From positions 331,190 through 395,189 of the forward strand of contig NC_071334.1 in the NCBI RefSeq assembly GCF_027744825.2: DNA of 64,000 nt, read 5' to 3'. Below, piece after piece: positions 23,935 to 34,690 of this stretch; the first letter of the stretch is position 1, and every line of letters begins with the position of its first letter. The DNA comes from Synchiropus splendidus (lineage: Eukaryota > Chordata > Actinopteri > Syngnathiformes > Callionymidae). Both the position numbers and the translations under genes were made by a program. The notes under the pieces were generated by a model. It saw only the letters and a list, made by a program, of their open reading frames with translations. It did no database searches and was not told where the DNA came from.

Positions 23935-24871
23935 TATATGAATTTACGGCTTTCTATGTTCATGTTCATTTTATTTTATTTTTGTGGAAAAAAAAAAAAA
24001 AGCTTTCACGCTAACTGACCTCGGTCATGTAGAATGGTTAAAGTCGCTGCTCTGATTGGTTCACTGTAAACCGTCGCTGACCAATAACGTTGAAGGCTGG
24101 CAGCTGATGAACCAATCACGAAACACCTGCTGGAGGTTGTGAAAACCAGCCCAAATGTAATGAATCCGCAGAGCGCGGTGTTGTCCAGCCGTGCGTGTTC
24201 TACAGAGGCGGGCCTGAGCGGAAGACCACCCAACCTGGCAACCCTGCCTGTCACTGCTGTCACTGCCCTCTTTGCTTCTTCATCCCGTTTTGCTTCCGTT
24301 TTATGACGTCATTTCCTGTCCACATGCGCATAATTTATGAAGTGATGCTAACTGATGAGTTAGCATCACTTGCCTACGTCACTGCACCCACGTGGACTTC
24401 ATGGAATCATGGAGAGAAGCAGGTTGTGCTCCACATCTGCCGCCAAAGATGAAGAATGTTGAGGACCTCAAGCCTTTCAGGGAGTTTCTCTTGACCGGCG
24501 TCTTTGACTCCAGCTGGTCAAAGATTGACAAACAAGATTTGCTGCTCGCAGCTTTATATTGAAAGGTATGAAAAATCAACTCACTTGACAGGAAACAGCA
24601 ACATTGGCCGTCATTTTAGTCAGTAATCGTATTTCTAATGACCTTTTATGTTCTATAACATACAGTGCAAAAATAAATTGAGGCATATTATTCTTATATT
24701 AATGACGTGTTAATAACTGTATTTAATAAAAAAACAGGCGGGGGCGCTGGTGAGCACCTGATGGAGTAGGTCGTATTTTTTGTGGCTCCTCCACGCTGAC
24801 TTATATAAACTGTTGAAAACTATTTCCATCATCACCTCGACGACAGAAAACGCTTTGAAGAGGCTGACAAT

Positions 24872-25738
24872 ATGACAAAAAGCAAGAACAAGTCACAGAA
24901 GGTTGCAGCAACTCGCTCTGAAAGCGAAGACGAGGGTCAACCGACCGAGCTAACTAGCGTTAGCTCGCCTAGCTCGTGGAGTCACGAGGGAACACCTGAG
25001 GCTTCAGGCCCTCCTTCGCTCGTACTGGAGCCTATCAAGCGCATGGAACACTCCATGGACGGAAGGCTCGATGACCTGGAGGCCTCTCTCGAAGGTATGA
25101 AAACTGCCTGAGCAGCGAACACGTCTCGCATTGTAAGCCTGGAAGCGACACGAGAGGAGCATGACGGGCGCGTCACGGAGTTGGAGAAGTGCTGTGAACA
25201 GTTGACCAAACAGAACAGGATTCTAAGTGCCAAACTGTGTGACTTGGAGGGACGTTCACGGCGGCAAAACATCAAGATAATTGGTCTCCCAGAGAAGATT
25301 GAGAAAGGCGCGCCTCCTTCGTTTGTTGCGGATTTCCTACCGAAACTACTGCGGTGGAGCGGAGCACTTTCCCGACGGAATCAAAGTGGACCGTGCACAC
25401 CGTGTTGGAGCGCCGTCTGACAGACCACGAATGATGATCGCCAAAATCCACCACGACTCAGTAAAGGAGAGGATGATCCAGGTTGTCCGGACCAGAGGAG
25501 CGCTTGACCACGAGGGGAAGAAGATGAAGAAGATTTCGCCGCTGATGTGATGAAGGATCGGAAGGAGTTTGACAACGTGAGGCAGAAGCTGCGCCAGGCT
25601 GGTGTGCCAAACGGATCTTTATTCCCTGCTCGCCTCATCTTGACGCACGGCGGTGAGACCAAAGTATTCAACTTGCCTCGCGATGCAGAGATTTATGTTG
25701 ATCAACACATCCATACTGCTGGTGCTGCAACGGACTAA
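24872..25738 (+). pseudogene. L1-like LINE ORF1 remnant (unit A)
   Basis: Encodes a charged N-terminus, a heptad-like coiled coil (about codons 50-130), an RRM-like segment with RSRRQNIKIIGLPE and VDRAHRV, and a C-terminal domain, which is the layout of L1 ORF1p RNA-binding chaperones. An in-frame TGA lies at 25109-25111 and frame changes occur near 25350 and 25525. The same lesions are in the unit B copy, so the element was dead before the duplication. Confidence 0.75.
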
Positions 25739-26305
25739 ACTGAAACGACGTGGTAGCGTGTCTTTTCTACACCTTTTCTTTGCACAACTTTTGCACTTTT
25801 TTGTTTGTTGTTTAAGTTTACCGTCATGAGCGAACTTGGTGTTGTGTGTGTATCGGTGTGTGTGAGGGTGCGTGTGTGTATACATGAATGTTGATAGGAA
25901 CGACAAAAAGAAGTAACATTTATTTTTAACATTCTTTAAGGCAGTAAGGTTTTTAGCCGATGCTAGTACTCATTATAAGGTGATTTAATCTTTTAGTTTT
26001 TTTCTTCAGTTATTTTATATTTTGATGGAAATGTCAGTGTGGTGTTGGGCCTTTGTCTCATGTGCAGCTCTTTTTCGGATCGTTCACCAGAGCCATGTTA
26101 GGGTCCATGACCCAGCATGTCCATCCTGATGGGGGTTTCACCTGTCTCAGTTCTCTAGGGGGCAGGGGACCAGGGGATTTGGGGTACAGTTGAGTTTCTC
26201 TTGTGTTCTTTTTTTGTTGCACTCCATTGAATTCTTGTGCAGTGAGATCCAATAAGTTGAATAATTGACAACAGGGGTGGTTCTAGTAATGTCATTGGTA
26301 AAAAC

Positions 26306-27319
26306 ATGAATATATGTTCTTGGAATGTGAAGGCTCTAAATAACCCTGTTAAAAGGGCCAAGGTGTTCGCTCATCTCCACAGTTTGCACACGGATATAAT
26401 ATTTCTACAAGAGACACATATTGAGCAGACAGCAGTTTTGAAACTGAGATGTGGATGGGTAAGGCAAACGTATCAATCAACATGCTCTGCGAAAGCACGC
26501 GGTGTGGCAATATTAATCGGAAGGAATGTTCCCTTCAATCATATATCGACCCAAACAGACCCAAATGGTCGCTTTGTAATCGTGACAGGCACCATTTTGA
26601 CGTGTGTCATGTGACATTATTGAATATCTATGCTCCCAATTTCGATAACCCTGGGTTTTTTCGGAGCATTTTCAAACGTATTCCTGACATATCCAAAACA
26701 ACTTTGATTTCAGGGGCTGATTTCAATTGTGTCTTGGATACAACACTGGACAGGTCCTCCACACATTCAAAAAGCCCACTTGACTCCACAATCGTTTTAA
26801 ATCATTTAAAGAAGTCCATGAATCTGATATCTGGAGGATTCAACATCCCACTCAGAGAGATGATTCTTTTTTTTTCCAAAACCTACACACGGATCGATTA
26901 TTTTTTGATTGACTCTAAATTAGCATCTGCTGTCTCCTCATCGAAATATTATAACATACTCATTTCAGATCATAGCCCAGTTATGATAAGCGTTGATTTT
27001 GGTTTGAAGAAAGCACAATACAATTGGCGTTTGAACCCTAATCTACTCAAGAATGAAGAGTTTTTAGATATCTGTGCAAAGCAGATCAATGATTATATTA
27101 AGCTGAACGACAAGGGGGATGTTTCTGATTCAACATTGTGGGAAGCTTTTCAAGTGGTTATTGGAGGGACTGTGATATCTGATGAAGCCATGAAAACAAA
27201 GCAAAGAAGAGCCAGGTTAGTTGACATTGATCAAGAAATGACAAAAGCTGAGATACAATATCGAGAAAATCCATCTACAGCAACACTCAAAACTATTGTC
27301 AAGCTAAGGCATGAATATA
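26306..27319 (+). pseudogene. L1-like LINE ORF2 endonuclease remnant, truncated by KDZ element
   Basis: Starts ATGAATATATGTTCTTGG and encodes the APE-type endonuclease: NICSWNVKALNNP, FLQETH, then (after a frame change near 26600) LLNIYAPN, DFNCVLD and SDHSPV. The reverse transcriptase is absent because the sequence is cut at 27319 by the terminal inverted repeat of the KDZ element. The open frame reads on into that repeat to 27441. The frame change is shared with unit B. Confidence 0.8.
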
Positions 27320-28455
27320 CAACCCAGTCTCACAAAAAAACGTACAATGACGACGTTTGTCCACTTAGAGAAAACGTAATGGTTAGACGAATTTGCCTCA
27401 AAAAACGTATCCCAGGTACATTTAATTTCTCAATGGCTTAGTGAAGGGCGTTCCTTTGGTCACGTGACTGACAGCTTTCTCCCCCGTCTGAACATAAAAC
27501 ATGGCGGACATCCGTTCTATTTTTGCTCTAAATTGCGAGATTTTAAAACAAAAGCTTTTGTTGACTTTTGATCGCATTTCTAGCGACAAATATATTCTAT
27601 ATTGGGGTTGTTATCTGCTCGCACTGAAAAACGTGCAATAACTACGCTTGTCCACTTGGCATACCGTAATCCTTTGAATACTTTGCCTCAAAAATCGTTT
27701 CTCTCGTACGCGTCATTTCTCAATGGATTTGTGAATGGCGTGCCTCTGGTCACGTGACTGATAGAACACAAAGCATGGCGGACACCCGTTCTAGTTTTGC
27801 TTTAAATTGTGAGATTTCAAAACAATTAAAAGCTATTGTTGCGTTTTGATCACATTTCTAGCGACAAATGTACGCCTGACTTTCATTTTTTCCTCTCGTT
27901 TCATGAATATGACGCTTCGTTTTTTTCGTTTTGACCCAGATTCTCTCGTCGGTCTCAATTCAATGGTATTATTGATATTTGATTTGTTGAGTTGTAATCA
28001 CATGCAATGTACCTTTCATTTTTATTATGTCATGAAAATGATATAATATTTATTATCCGACTGGAGAAGGAACTGACGTCACGGACCGAATACGTTATTT
28101 ATTTATCATTTGTATCGAATACATTTCTACGCCAGATAGTATTATCGGATATTTAAAATCGTGTCAAGTGCATATAAAGTCTTTTGGCAAGAAAGGAAGT
28201 TCCGTCATTTATTCGTTTTGCTGACTCACGCTTCGTTCTCCGTCACTGACGTCAGCTGAAACGCAGCCGGACCATTGCAAACCTCCCAAGCCGTTGTTTC
28301 TAGTTTTCATTCTGTTTAAATATGTACACGTGATGTGGACGCCGACGTTTCTTTGGATATGTGAATTTATGCTTTGGATGAATAATTCAATTATACAAAC
28401 ACGTCGGACTTTGACGTCATCAGTGGTCGACAAGAACAAAAACATGGCGGAAAGT
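27320..28455 (+). repeat. Left terminal inverted repeat of KDZ element
   Basis: Inverted copy of 37950-38494 plus 44242-44887. It contains two tandem sub-repeats, at about 27340-27600 and 27625-27870. Each has GTCCACTT, CAAAAA(A/T)CGT, TTTCTCAATGG, TGGTCACGTGACTGA, ATGGCGGACA(T/C)CCGTTCTA and GATC(G/A)CATTTCTAGCGACAAAT. A further ACATGGCGGAAAG lies near the inner edge at 28441. Confidence 0.85.
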
Positions 28456-29020
28456 CGTTCGGCTTGACTTCGGTAAAAACTCCTCTTCTTTTTTGTTTAT
28501 CATCCTTTCGTCTATGTAGAGTCTGTCAGTGATTTTGTAGAATTGCAATACTGCGTTCGCTGTTGGTACTGTAGAAGCTTATTTTGTCCCCCGGGAGTTG
28601 CCATAGTTAGCAGGGGGGTGTTATGTTGGACTGCGCGGGTTTTTGGGTCGTGTCTAACGGAGACTGAAGGCACGAGTGAAGTTGTTATCTTGCTGCACCA
28701 ACGAACTTGGACCTTATTGACTGCTGTCCCCGCGGATTTACCAAATATAACCCTCGGCTACAATACTGCGGACACCAAAGACACGAAGCTGAATGATTTT
28801 GACGGGAGTTTATTCTATTTCTTAATATTTGAATTTATTTTGTTTGTTTTTTGATAACCTTTCTCCATGTCGATGGTTGTTAATATGGGGGTAACTTATC
28901 CGGTTTCCATTTCTTTTCTTTTCTTCTTGCTGATTTGCATAGTCACGTCCACTGTGTTTAAAACCAAGTGGCCACTGATAAATTGGTATTCAGGCTGAAC
29001 TCACTCAACTGAGGAGCATC
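28456..29020 (+). promoter_or_regulatory. Probable 5' region of the KDZ transposase gene
   Basis: Lies between the left inverted repeat and the transposase ATG. A 103-codon frame at 28543-28854 has no motif I recognise. Promoter activity is inferred only from position. Confidence 0.3.
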
Positions 29021-32000
29021 ATGGATGACGATGATGCCTTATTTCTTGCTGATTTGCTGTTGGAGGAATCGAAGGTAGGCATTTAATGCTCTCATGATCT
29101 GTCCTGAGACTTTCTAACAATATGTAATATTGTGTATTAGGTGACGCTAACATTTTCCATGATCTTTATTTTAAGAATACTCAACCTCAAGAATCCTCAG
29201 AAGTGTCTGGACCGGACAAATTTTCATTTGTTTGGGTTGAGGAGGACGAGGAAGGGAATCCTATCCCAAAGGGGAGGAGAACAGGGAAGAAGCGGGCAAA
29301 GAGTTCATCCTCAGGTGATTTTTGTTCACTAACTTTATGGTCTCTATTGCCTGTCTTTGGCTGACTACATTGGTTATGTATTATTATAGAACTAATGTCA
29401 GTCAACTGCTTCAGTATTTGATTGATTTGTCATGGTTGTGGGGCTAACTATTTGACACGACACTGTCCTCGTGAGGACATTTCGCTGAATACAGGACATA
29501 ATGTTTACATGGTTGAGTAGTCAGTATATTGTTGTGTATATTGTGTAATTTGTTTTGGATGTTTGTTGTTGTTGTTGTTGTTGAAGGTGAGAGACAATGG
29601 TCAATTGTCAATTGGGTCAATGAGTCCTCACATATTGCACCCACCCAGTGAATACATCCTACTGCGTGGATCCTCTACTACACTTGGACGGGTGACTATT
29701 ACAAATGAATACATCAGCAGTAACCGTCAAGCAATCCATTGTTAGAAATGTGCATGTAACCCAGAAGTACCGGTTCTTGACAGTTGGAATGTTTGATTTG
29801 ACTAGTACCTGCTCTGACTTTCTTCTTGGCCTCAATAGTTTAATGTCGAACTGTCAACAGATCTATGGATTTATTTTCAACATACTACTATTTTCCTGCT
29901 TTTTATTATGACGTTTCTAGTCCATTTGTCCATTTAAACAAATCTCCCTACTCTCAACAGTGACTTCTGGGAGCATGCACTCATTGCCCTGTGCGCCATC
30001 TACAAGTGGACATCAGCACGTGACTGAGACCGTTCAAGATATAGGTCGTTTTTAGCAGCAGTTTATTTACCCTCTTCTTTCCATGTTTGTCTTATTGCTG
30101 CTACATTTGGTCACCTCACCCTGTTTTCTAGGATCCCTCATTCAAGAGGTGCAGGACCTTTTGGGACCTGCCATAGACCCAGCACCTTCACACTGGAAAG
30201 ACAGGAAAGCTTCAACTCTCTCTCAAAGTGGACTGTGTTAAGGCCGTATATGGTTCATCAGATGTTACCGTCTGAGAAGCCTATAGAGGGAACTTGTCAC
30301 CACTGCAGATCCAAGACTGCTGTTGTGAAATGTCAGGATTGTTTGCCTAGACCACTTCACTGTGCAGCCTGTGATGTTTCCATCCACAATTCCATGGTTT
30401 TACATCATAGATCATCCATGATAGAGGGATTCTACAGGCCACTGCCACCAACCACTCGCATCAGTGAAGAGAAGGGAGGAAAATTCTCCTTCCATGGAAG
30501 AGGTCTGTACTGAGATAATGTATGCCACCAATATTGTGTGTATATATATATACACACACACAACCTCTTTTAAATTATGTTTGTCTCTGATTGGAATGAA
30601 TGGTGAGTTCCTTGTGTATGAATTATATTTTCTATTTTCTGTTCTAAAATGTTGTTATGTACATATTTTAGGTCGATACAATGTGTCCCTCCCAACTGTC
30701 AGCTGCTCCTGTGGGAAAGCTTTGGATGTCGGTATTAGTGAGCTGATTGAAAGTGGCTACTGGCCAGCTACAGTCCATTTTGAGACGCTGTACGCAGTGG
30801 ATTTGTTCGCGACATACGAAGATCTCAAGATTACTGCACCAGGAATGTCAGGACAAGCTTTCGTTGGTATGCTTGAGCAGCGCACAAAACTCTTTGGTCG
30901 GGTTAGTACATCATTGGACTAATTGCCTGCAGAATTGAAAGAGTTTTAGATGTATTTATATGCTTGATTTTCCTTTTACAGTGTGGGAAAATATGTGGCG
31001 ACGCCATGCAAAAATCATTCCTGGAATGGTCGTACGCAAAATTTGAAGTTGAGAGGCTGTCTGAAGTCGATGAGTTTCGGTGCCCAGCCTGCACACCCTC
31101 AATGTTAGCTGTCTCAGTGGATGGGAACCGCAAGCTTTAGCGCTTTAAGAGCCATTCAGGGTATGTGTAAGTTGTTTCTACGGCATGCAATACATGGAAC
31201 CTTGATAAAGGTCACCCCTGCTTTATGTCTTTTAGACCAAACGGCTTTTTCGAAGGTGTCTTTTTGGCCAACGACACAGAGGTGACCTCTTTCGTCTGGA
31301 CTGTATCTCAGCATGAAGCAGCAGAAATATCAGCTGTATCGTCAGGCTGGTAAGAACAGAACGAAAGAAAACAAGTTTTTGATAATAATGTGTGGCTGAG
31401 CACATATTCGGTATTTTCTGTTTAATATTCTAGATGGCAACAAGAGAAGATTTCAGTGGAAAAGAGATCCTTAGAAGATGCCGTCACAAAATACAATGCT
31501 GTTGTGCCGGAAACTGGCAAACTCCCTTCTCCCGACGAGCTCCTGGCTGAGGAAAACTATTCCTGGCCTTGGGAATGTAAGTACATCTAGGATGTGTTCA
31601 GTTGTCTTCATATCTATAGGCTATCTTTAATTACATTGTAAAGGCTTTAGATGAAGCAATTACAGGTTTGACCGAGGTTGCTGTGATTGGATCAGACAAC
31701 TTCCTTTTGACTTTTGAAAACTGAAAGAGACACTCTTCTATATAATTCTGACCCATGGGAGAAATTGCCTGGTGTCATTAGGAGGAGATTATGCAGTGTA
31801 ATAGAACCCACCTTTGAAAGTACACAGACACTGCGGGAAGTAGTTCACCACTATTTATAAAAACTGTATATGATGATTTGCAGGTCATGGTGATATGTTA
31901 AAGAGAAAAAAGGTAATGCTGCTGAACCGACTGAAGGAAGAGGAGGTCATTGTTGTCCGTGAAGTCAAGCAGCACTGGGAGTACATGAGGAATATGGCTG

Positions 32001-32335
32001 GAAATATTGAAGAGATTTCCTCCCAGCTTTCAGAAGGGATCACTCAGCAAAGTAAGTACAGTTCTATTTGCTACATGTACTGATATACTAGGTTAGTAGT
32101 CTAACTTATTGTAATGTCACTGTCAGGCGGCACAGAAGCATTGACTGGGAGAGGACGTGAGGGGCTGCTCTGTCTGCTGAAGAGAAGACTGTCAGCAATT
32201 CAAGCTCAGCAGGGTGCAGCTCGCTCAACGTACCAACGTGTTTTTGGATCGCAAGCCTTGTCTCTCGATGATTCCTCCACTGGTGATGAAGAACCCCATG
32301 ATAGCAGCTCCTCCACCGAAGATGAAGAACACTAG
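29021..32335 (+). pseudogene. KDZ-family transposase remnant
   Basis: Would catalyse DNA transposition in the nucleus. Inferred exons: 29021-29074, 29176-29314, 29961-30044, 30132-30502, 30672-30901, 30982-31160, 31236-31349, 31434-31576, 31884-32051, 32127-32335. It starts MDDDDALFLADLLLEES, with a basic KGRRTGKKRAK nuclear signal in exon 2. Exon 4 has a CxC-type cluster (CHHCRSK, CQDC, HCAACDVSIH). Exon 6 has CPAC and SVDGNRKL, a KDZ transposase signature. The C-terminus is acidic. Lesions: a frame change near 30205-30230, an in-frame TAG at 31138-31140, and a TGA formed at the exon 7/8 junction. The large catalytic core expected between exon 7 and exon 8 is missing. It is therefore non-functional, while splice sites elsewhere remain consistent. 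Confidence 0.75.
29630..29735 (+). repeat. Internal inverted-repeat partner (left), in transposase intron
   Basis: Matches the reverse complement of about 37048-37145 (shared core GGATCCTCTACTACACTTGG and GGGTGACTATTACAA). It lies in the intron between exons 2 and 3 of the transposase gene. Confidence 0.8.
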
Positions 32336-32431
32336 CATTGTAGCTCCTCTTCTGAACTTTGACCTCCCTCATTAGAAAATGAGGAAAACTGTAGTAATTA
32401 CCTGGCCTGCAGTATGAATGTGAAATGTTAA

Positions 32432-32437
32432 AATAAA
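32432..32437 (+). terminator. Poly(A) signal after the KDZ transposase gene
   Basis: AATAAA 97 bp after the TAG stop at 32333-32335, well placed for the transcript end. A second AATAAA follows near 32578. Confidence 0.6.
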
Positions 32438-33309
32438 CTGTCCTGCAATTGACTCTTTTTCTGAGTTATGTACTATTACTATTTTGAAGTAGATGCTGAT
32501 GCTTTTTATGTAAATTATGAATGATTAATTTGAGATTTGTTGGTAGGGCAGTGAAATACGGCTTTTCATGCAGCCTCAATAAAGTCAATTAACAGGCTGT
32601 GTTCACTCCCTTCACTGACTTTCTTTTGCCACTAAAATTGTCTGTACAATGCTCATGTATGTTATTCAATCATGTGCAAGTACACTGCGGAACACACATG
32701 ATTGGTAAACCAAAGCAGTACGATGAATGAGACTGCTGTTTTGTTGCAGGAATAATGAGTCAAATGGTATGAGCAGGTGTTGCAATGCATTATCTTACTT
32801 GTTTCTGAATGTTATTAGGGTTAGAACTAGGGGTTTCCATGGCCTCTGGCCACCTAAATGGGTAAGGTCATCAGTAAATGCTTCTCATCGAAGTTAGCTT
32901 AGAACAGGTAGAAATATCATAACCTGGATTACATCCTGAATACTGCTGACAAAGGCACGAAGAGTGCACGAGTCACAGATCCTACTTTTGAGTTAAAGGA
33001 GGAGTTCAATAATTTTAACCCGAGAAGACATCTTATTATTTAACATCTGGATGTGCCACCGTATCTTTCTGACTACGTCTGGACAGGAAGGGAAGTCATC
33101 TCATTTATCTCTGAGTTCATGTCTGAATGAAAAGGGCCAACAGGCGCCATGTATTTGTTAGGCCTCACTATGTTTGTTGAGCTTGTTGGCGCCCTTTTGA
33201 TGGGAGGATCTGACAATTGCTGAGATGGGAATTCTCTTCTACTCTCCCCGACTTGGGAAGGCAACTGGGCATGGTGGAAAGGGGCAAAAAAACAATGAAA
33301 CCATTAAAC

Positions 33310-33765
33310 AATGAAAGATCAAAATCAGTGTTGCCAACGTTGTATGGTCTGGAAACAGTGGCACTGAGGAGAAGACAGGAGGCAGAGCTGGAGGTAGCAG
33401 AGATGAAGATGCTGAGCTTCTCTCTGGGAGTGAGAGCAGGATGATGAGAGGATCTGAGGGACAGCACATGTGCTCAGGTGTTTAGGAGAGAAAGTCAGAG
33501 AGGCTGGATGGAGATGGTTTGGACATGTACAGAGGAGAGAGAGAGAGAGCCAGTACAGTGGTAGATGAAGATGTTGAGATGTTGGAACTGCCAGGCAGAA
33601 GGTGGAGAGGAAGGCCACAGAGGAGATGGATGGAGGTGGTGAAGGAGGACATGAGGTCTGGAGGTTTGAGAGAAGAGGAAGCAGAGGACAGGGGGAGATG
33701 GAGGAAGGTGATCCACCACTGAAGGGAGAAACCCAGAGAGAGAGAAGAAGAAGACGTAATCGCAG
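33310..33765 (+). mobile_element. LINE C-terminal fragment inside the KDZ element
   Basis: Plus-strand translation shows LYGLETVALRRRQEAELEVAE followed, after a frame change, by WFGHV and GRRWRGRPQRRWMEVVKED, a pattern found at the C-terminus of many fish LINE polyproteins (RTE-like group likely). It is broken by stops. The long minus-strand frames here are its shadows. Confidence 0.6.
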
Positions 33766-34299
33766 ATTGTGTCTCTCTAATTTGGTTATATTTGTCAAGC
33801 TCTAAAACAAGAGGAAGCCACACCAAAGAAGATAGCTGGAATATCTCCTTTGCATAGCACATACACAACTGACACACAAATTCCTTTCTCACCTATCTTT
33901 GAAATATGCTCCACACTGGCACCTTCTCAAGTCTGACAATTGATCTGTTGATCTTCCAGTCTTGAGGTTTTCAACCAGTATAGAAGACACCATTTGCATC
34001 TTTCATAGGATGTGCCGAGGCTCAGGGCAGTGGCTGTATCAGCCCATCAGGTGACTCATTTGGAGATGATTATTGTATGAATGAATATTAAGACACTCAT
34101 GTTTCAAGCTCATAATATTTAATATATTTGAAAAGACATAATACTTCATTTGCTCATGAGCAAAAAACGCACGAGAACGAGCTATTGATGACAGAAAACC
34201 TATACAACGAGATTTAAAGCAACATTTATCTGAGTGTGATTCCCTCGTTTAAGGTGTTGACGCTATACGTTTTGAAAATGTAAAGGTATGTTACGTTTT

Positions 34300-34690
34300 A
34301 AGGTGATGTGTTTTATTTTTTATTTTTTTTTTATTTTACATTACGAACAGTAGAAATGAAGGAATTGTGGGTAAAAGCCCATCGTGCGCGCGCGTAGACT
34401 GCTGGGGGGCGTGGCCTTTACGGAGGAAGAAGTTTCATGCGACGAACTTGCTCTAAATATTGAAAGGTAAGAAATGATCACGCAAGGGGTCATATATGGC
34501 GAAATATATGAAGTGTTTGCCATCATTTCGGGCAACCATCGCTTCCATGTTTGTCACTGTCAAATTCGCGGTTTACAGTGGCTGCTGTATAATACTCCGC
34601 GGTAACATAAAGAAGAACAAACGTTGTCTTTGCAGTACTCTACAAGTGATTGTTTACATTACATTATGGCTATGGCTTGTTTTTTTCCAG
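34300..34690 (+). promoter_or_regulatory. Probable 5' region of the second KDZ gene
   Basis: A GC box-like GGGGGGCGTGGCC (about 34403) and a GTAAG donor-like site (about 34467) precede an intron ending in TTTTTTCCAG at 34690. This suggests an untranslated first exon. Inferred from position and motifs only. Confidence 0.3.

Noticed and set aside
30535..30565. TATA box in the TATATATATA run at 30541
   Set aside because: It is a simple TA/CA microsatellite inside an intron of the transposase remnant.
33325..33892. Long minus-strand frames (157 and 136 codons)
   Set aside because: Shadows of the plus-strand LINE fragment with purine-rich sequence; Ser/Pro/Leu-rich low-complexity translations.
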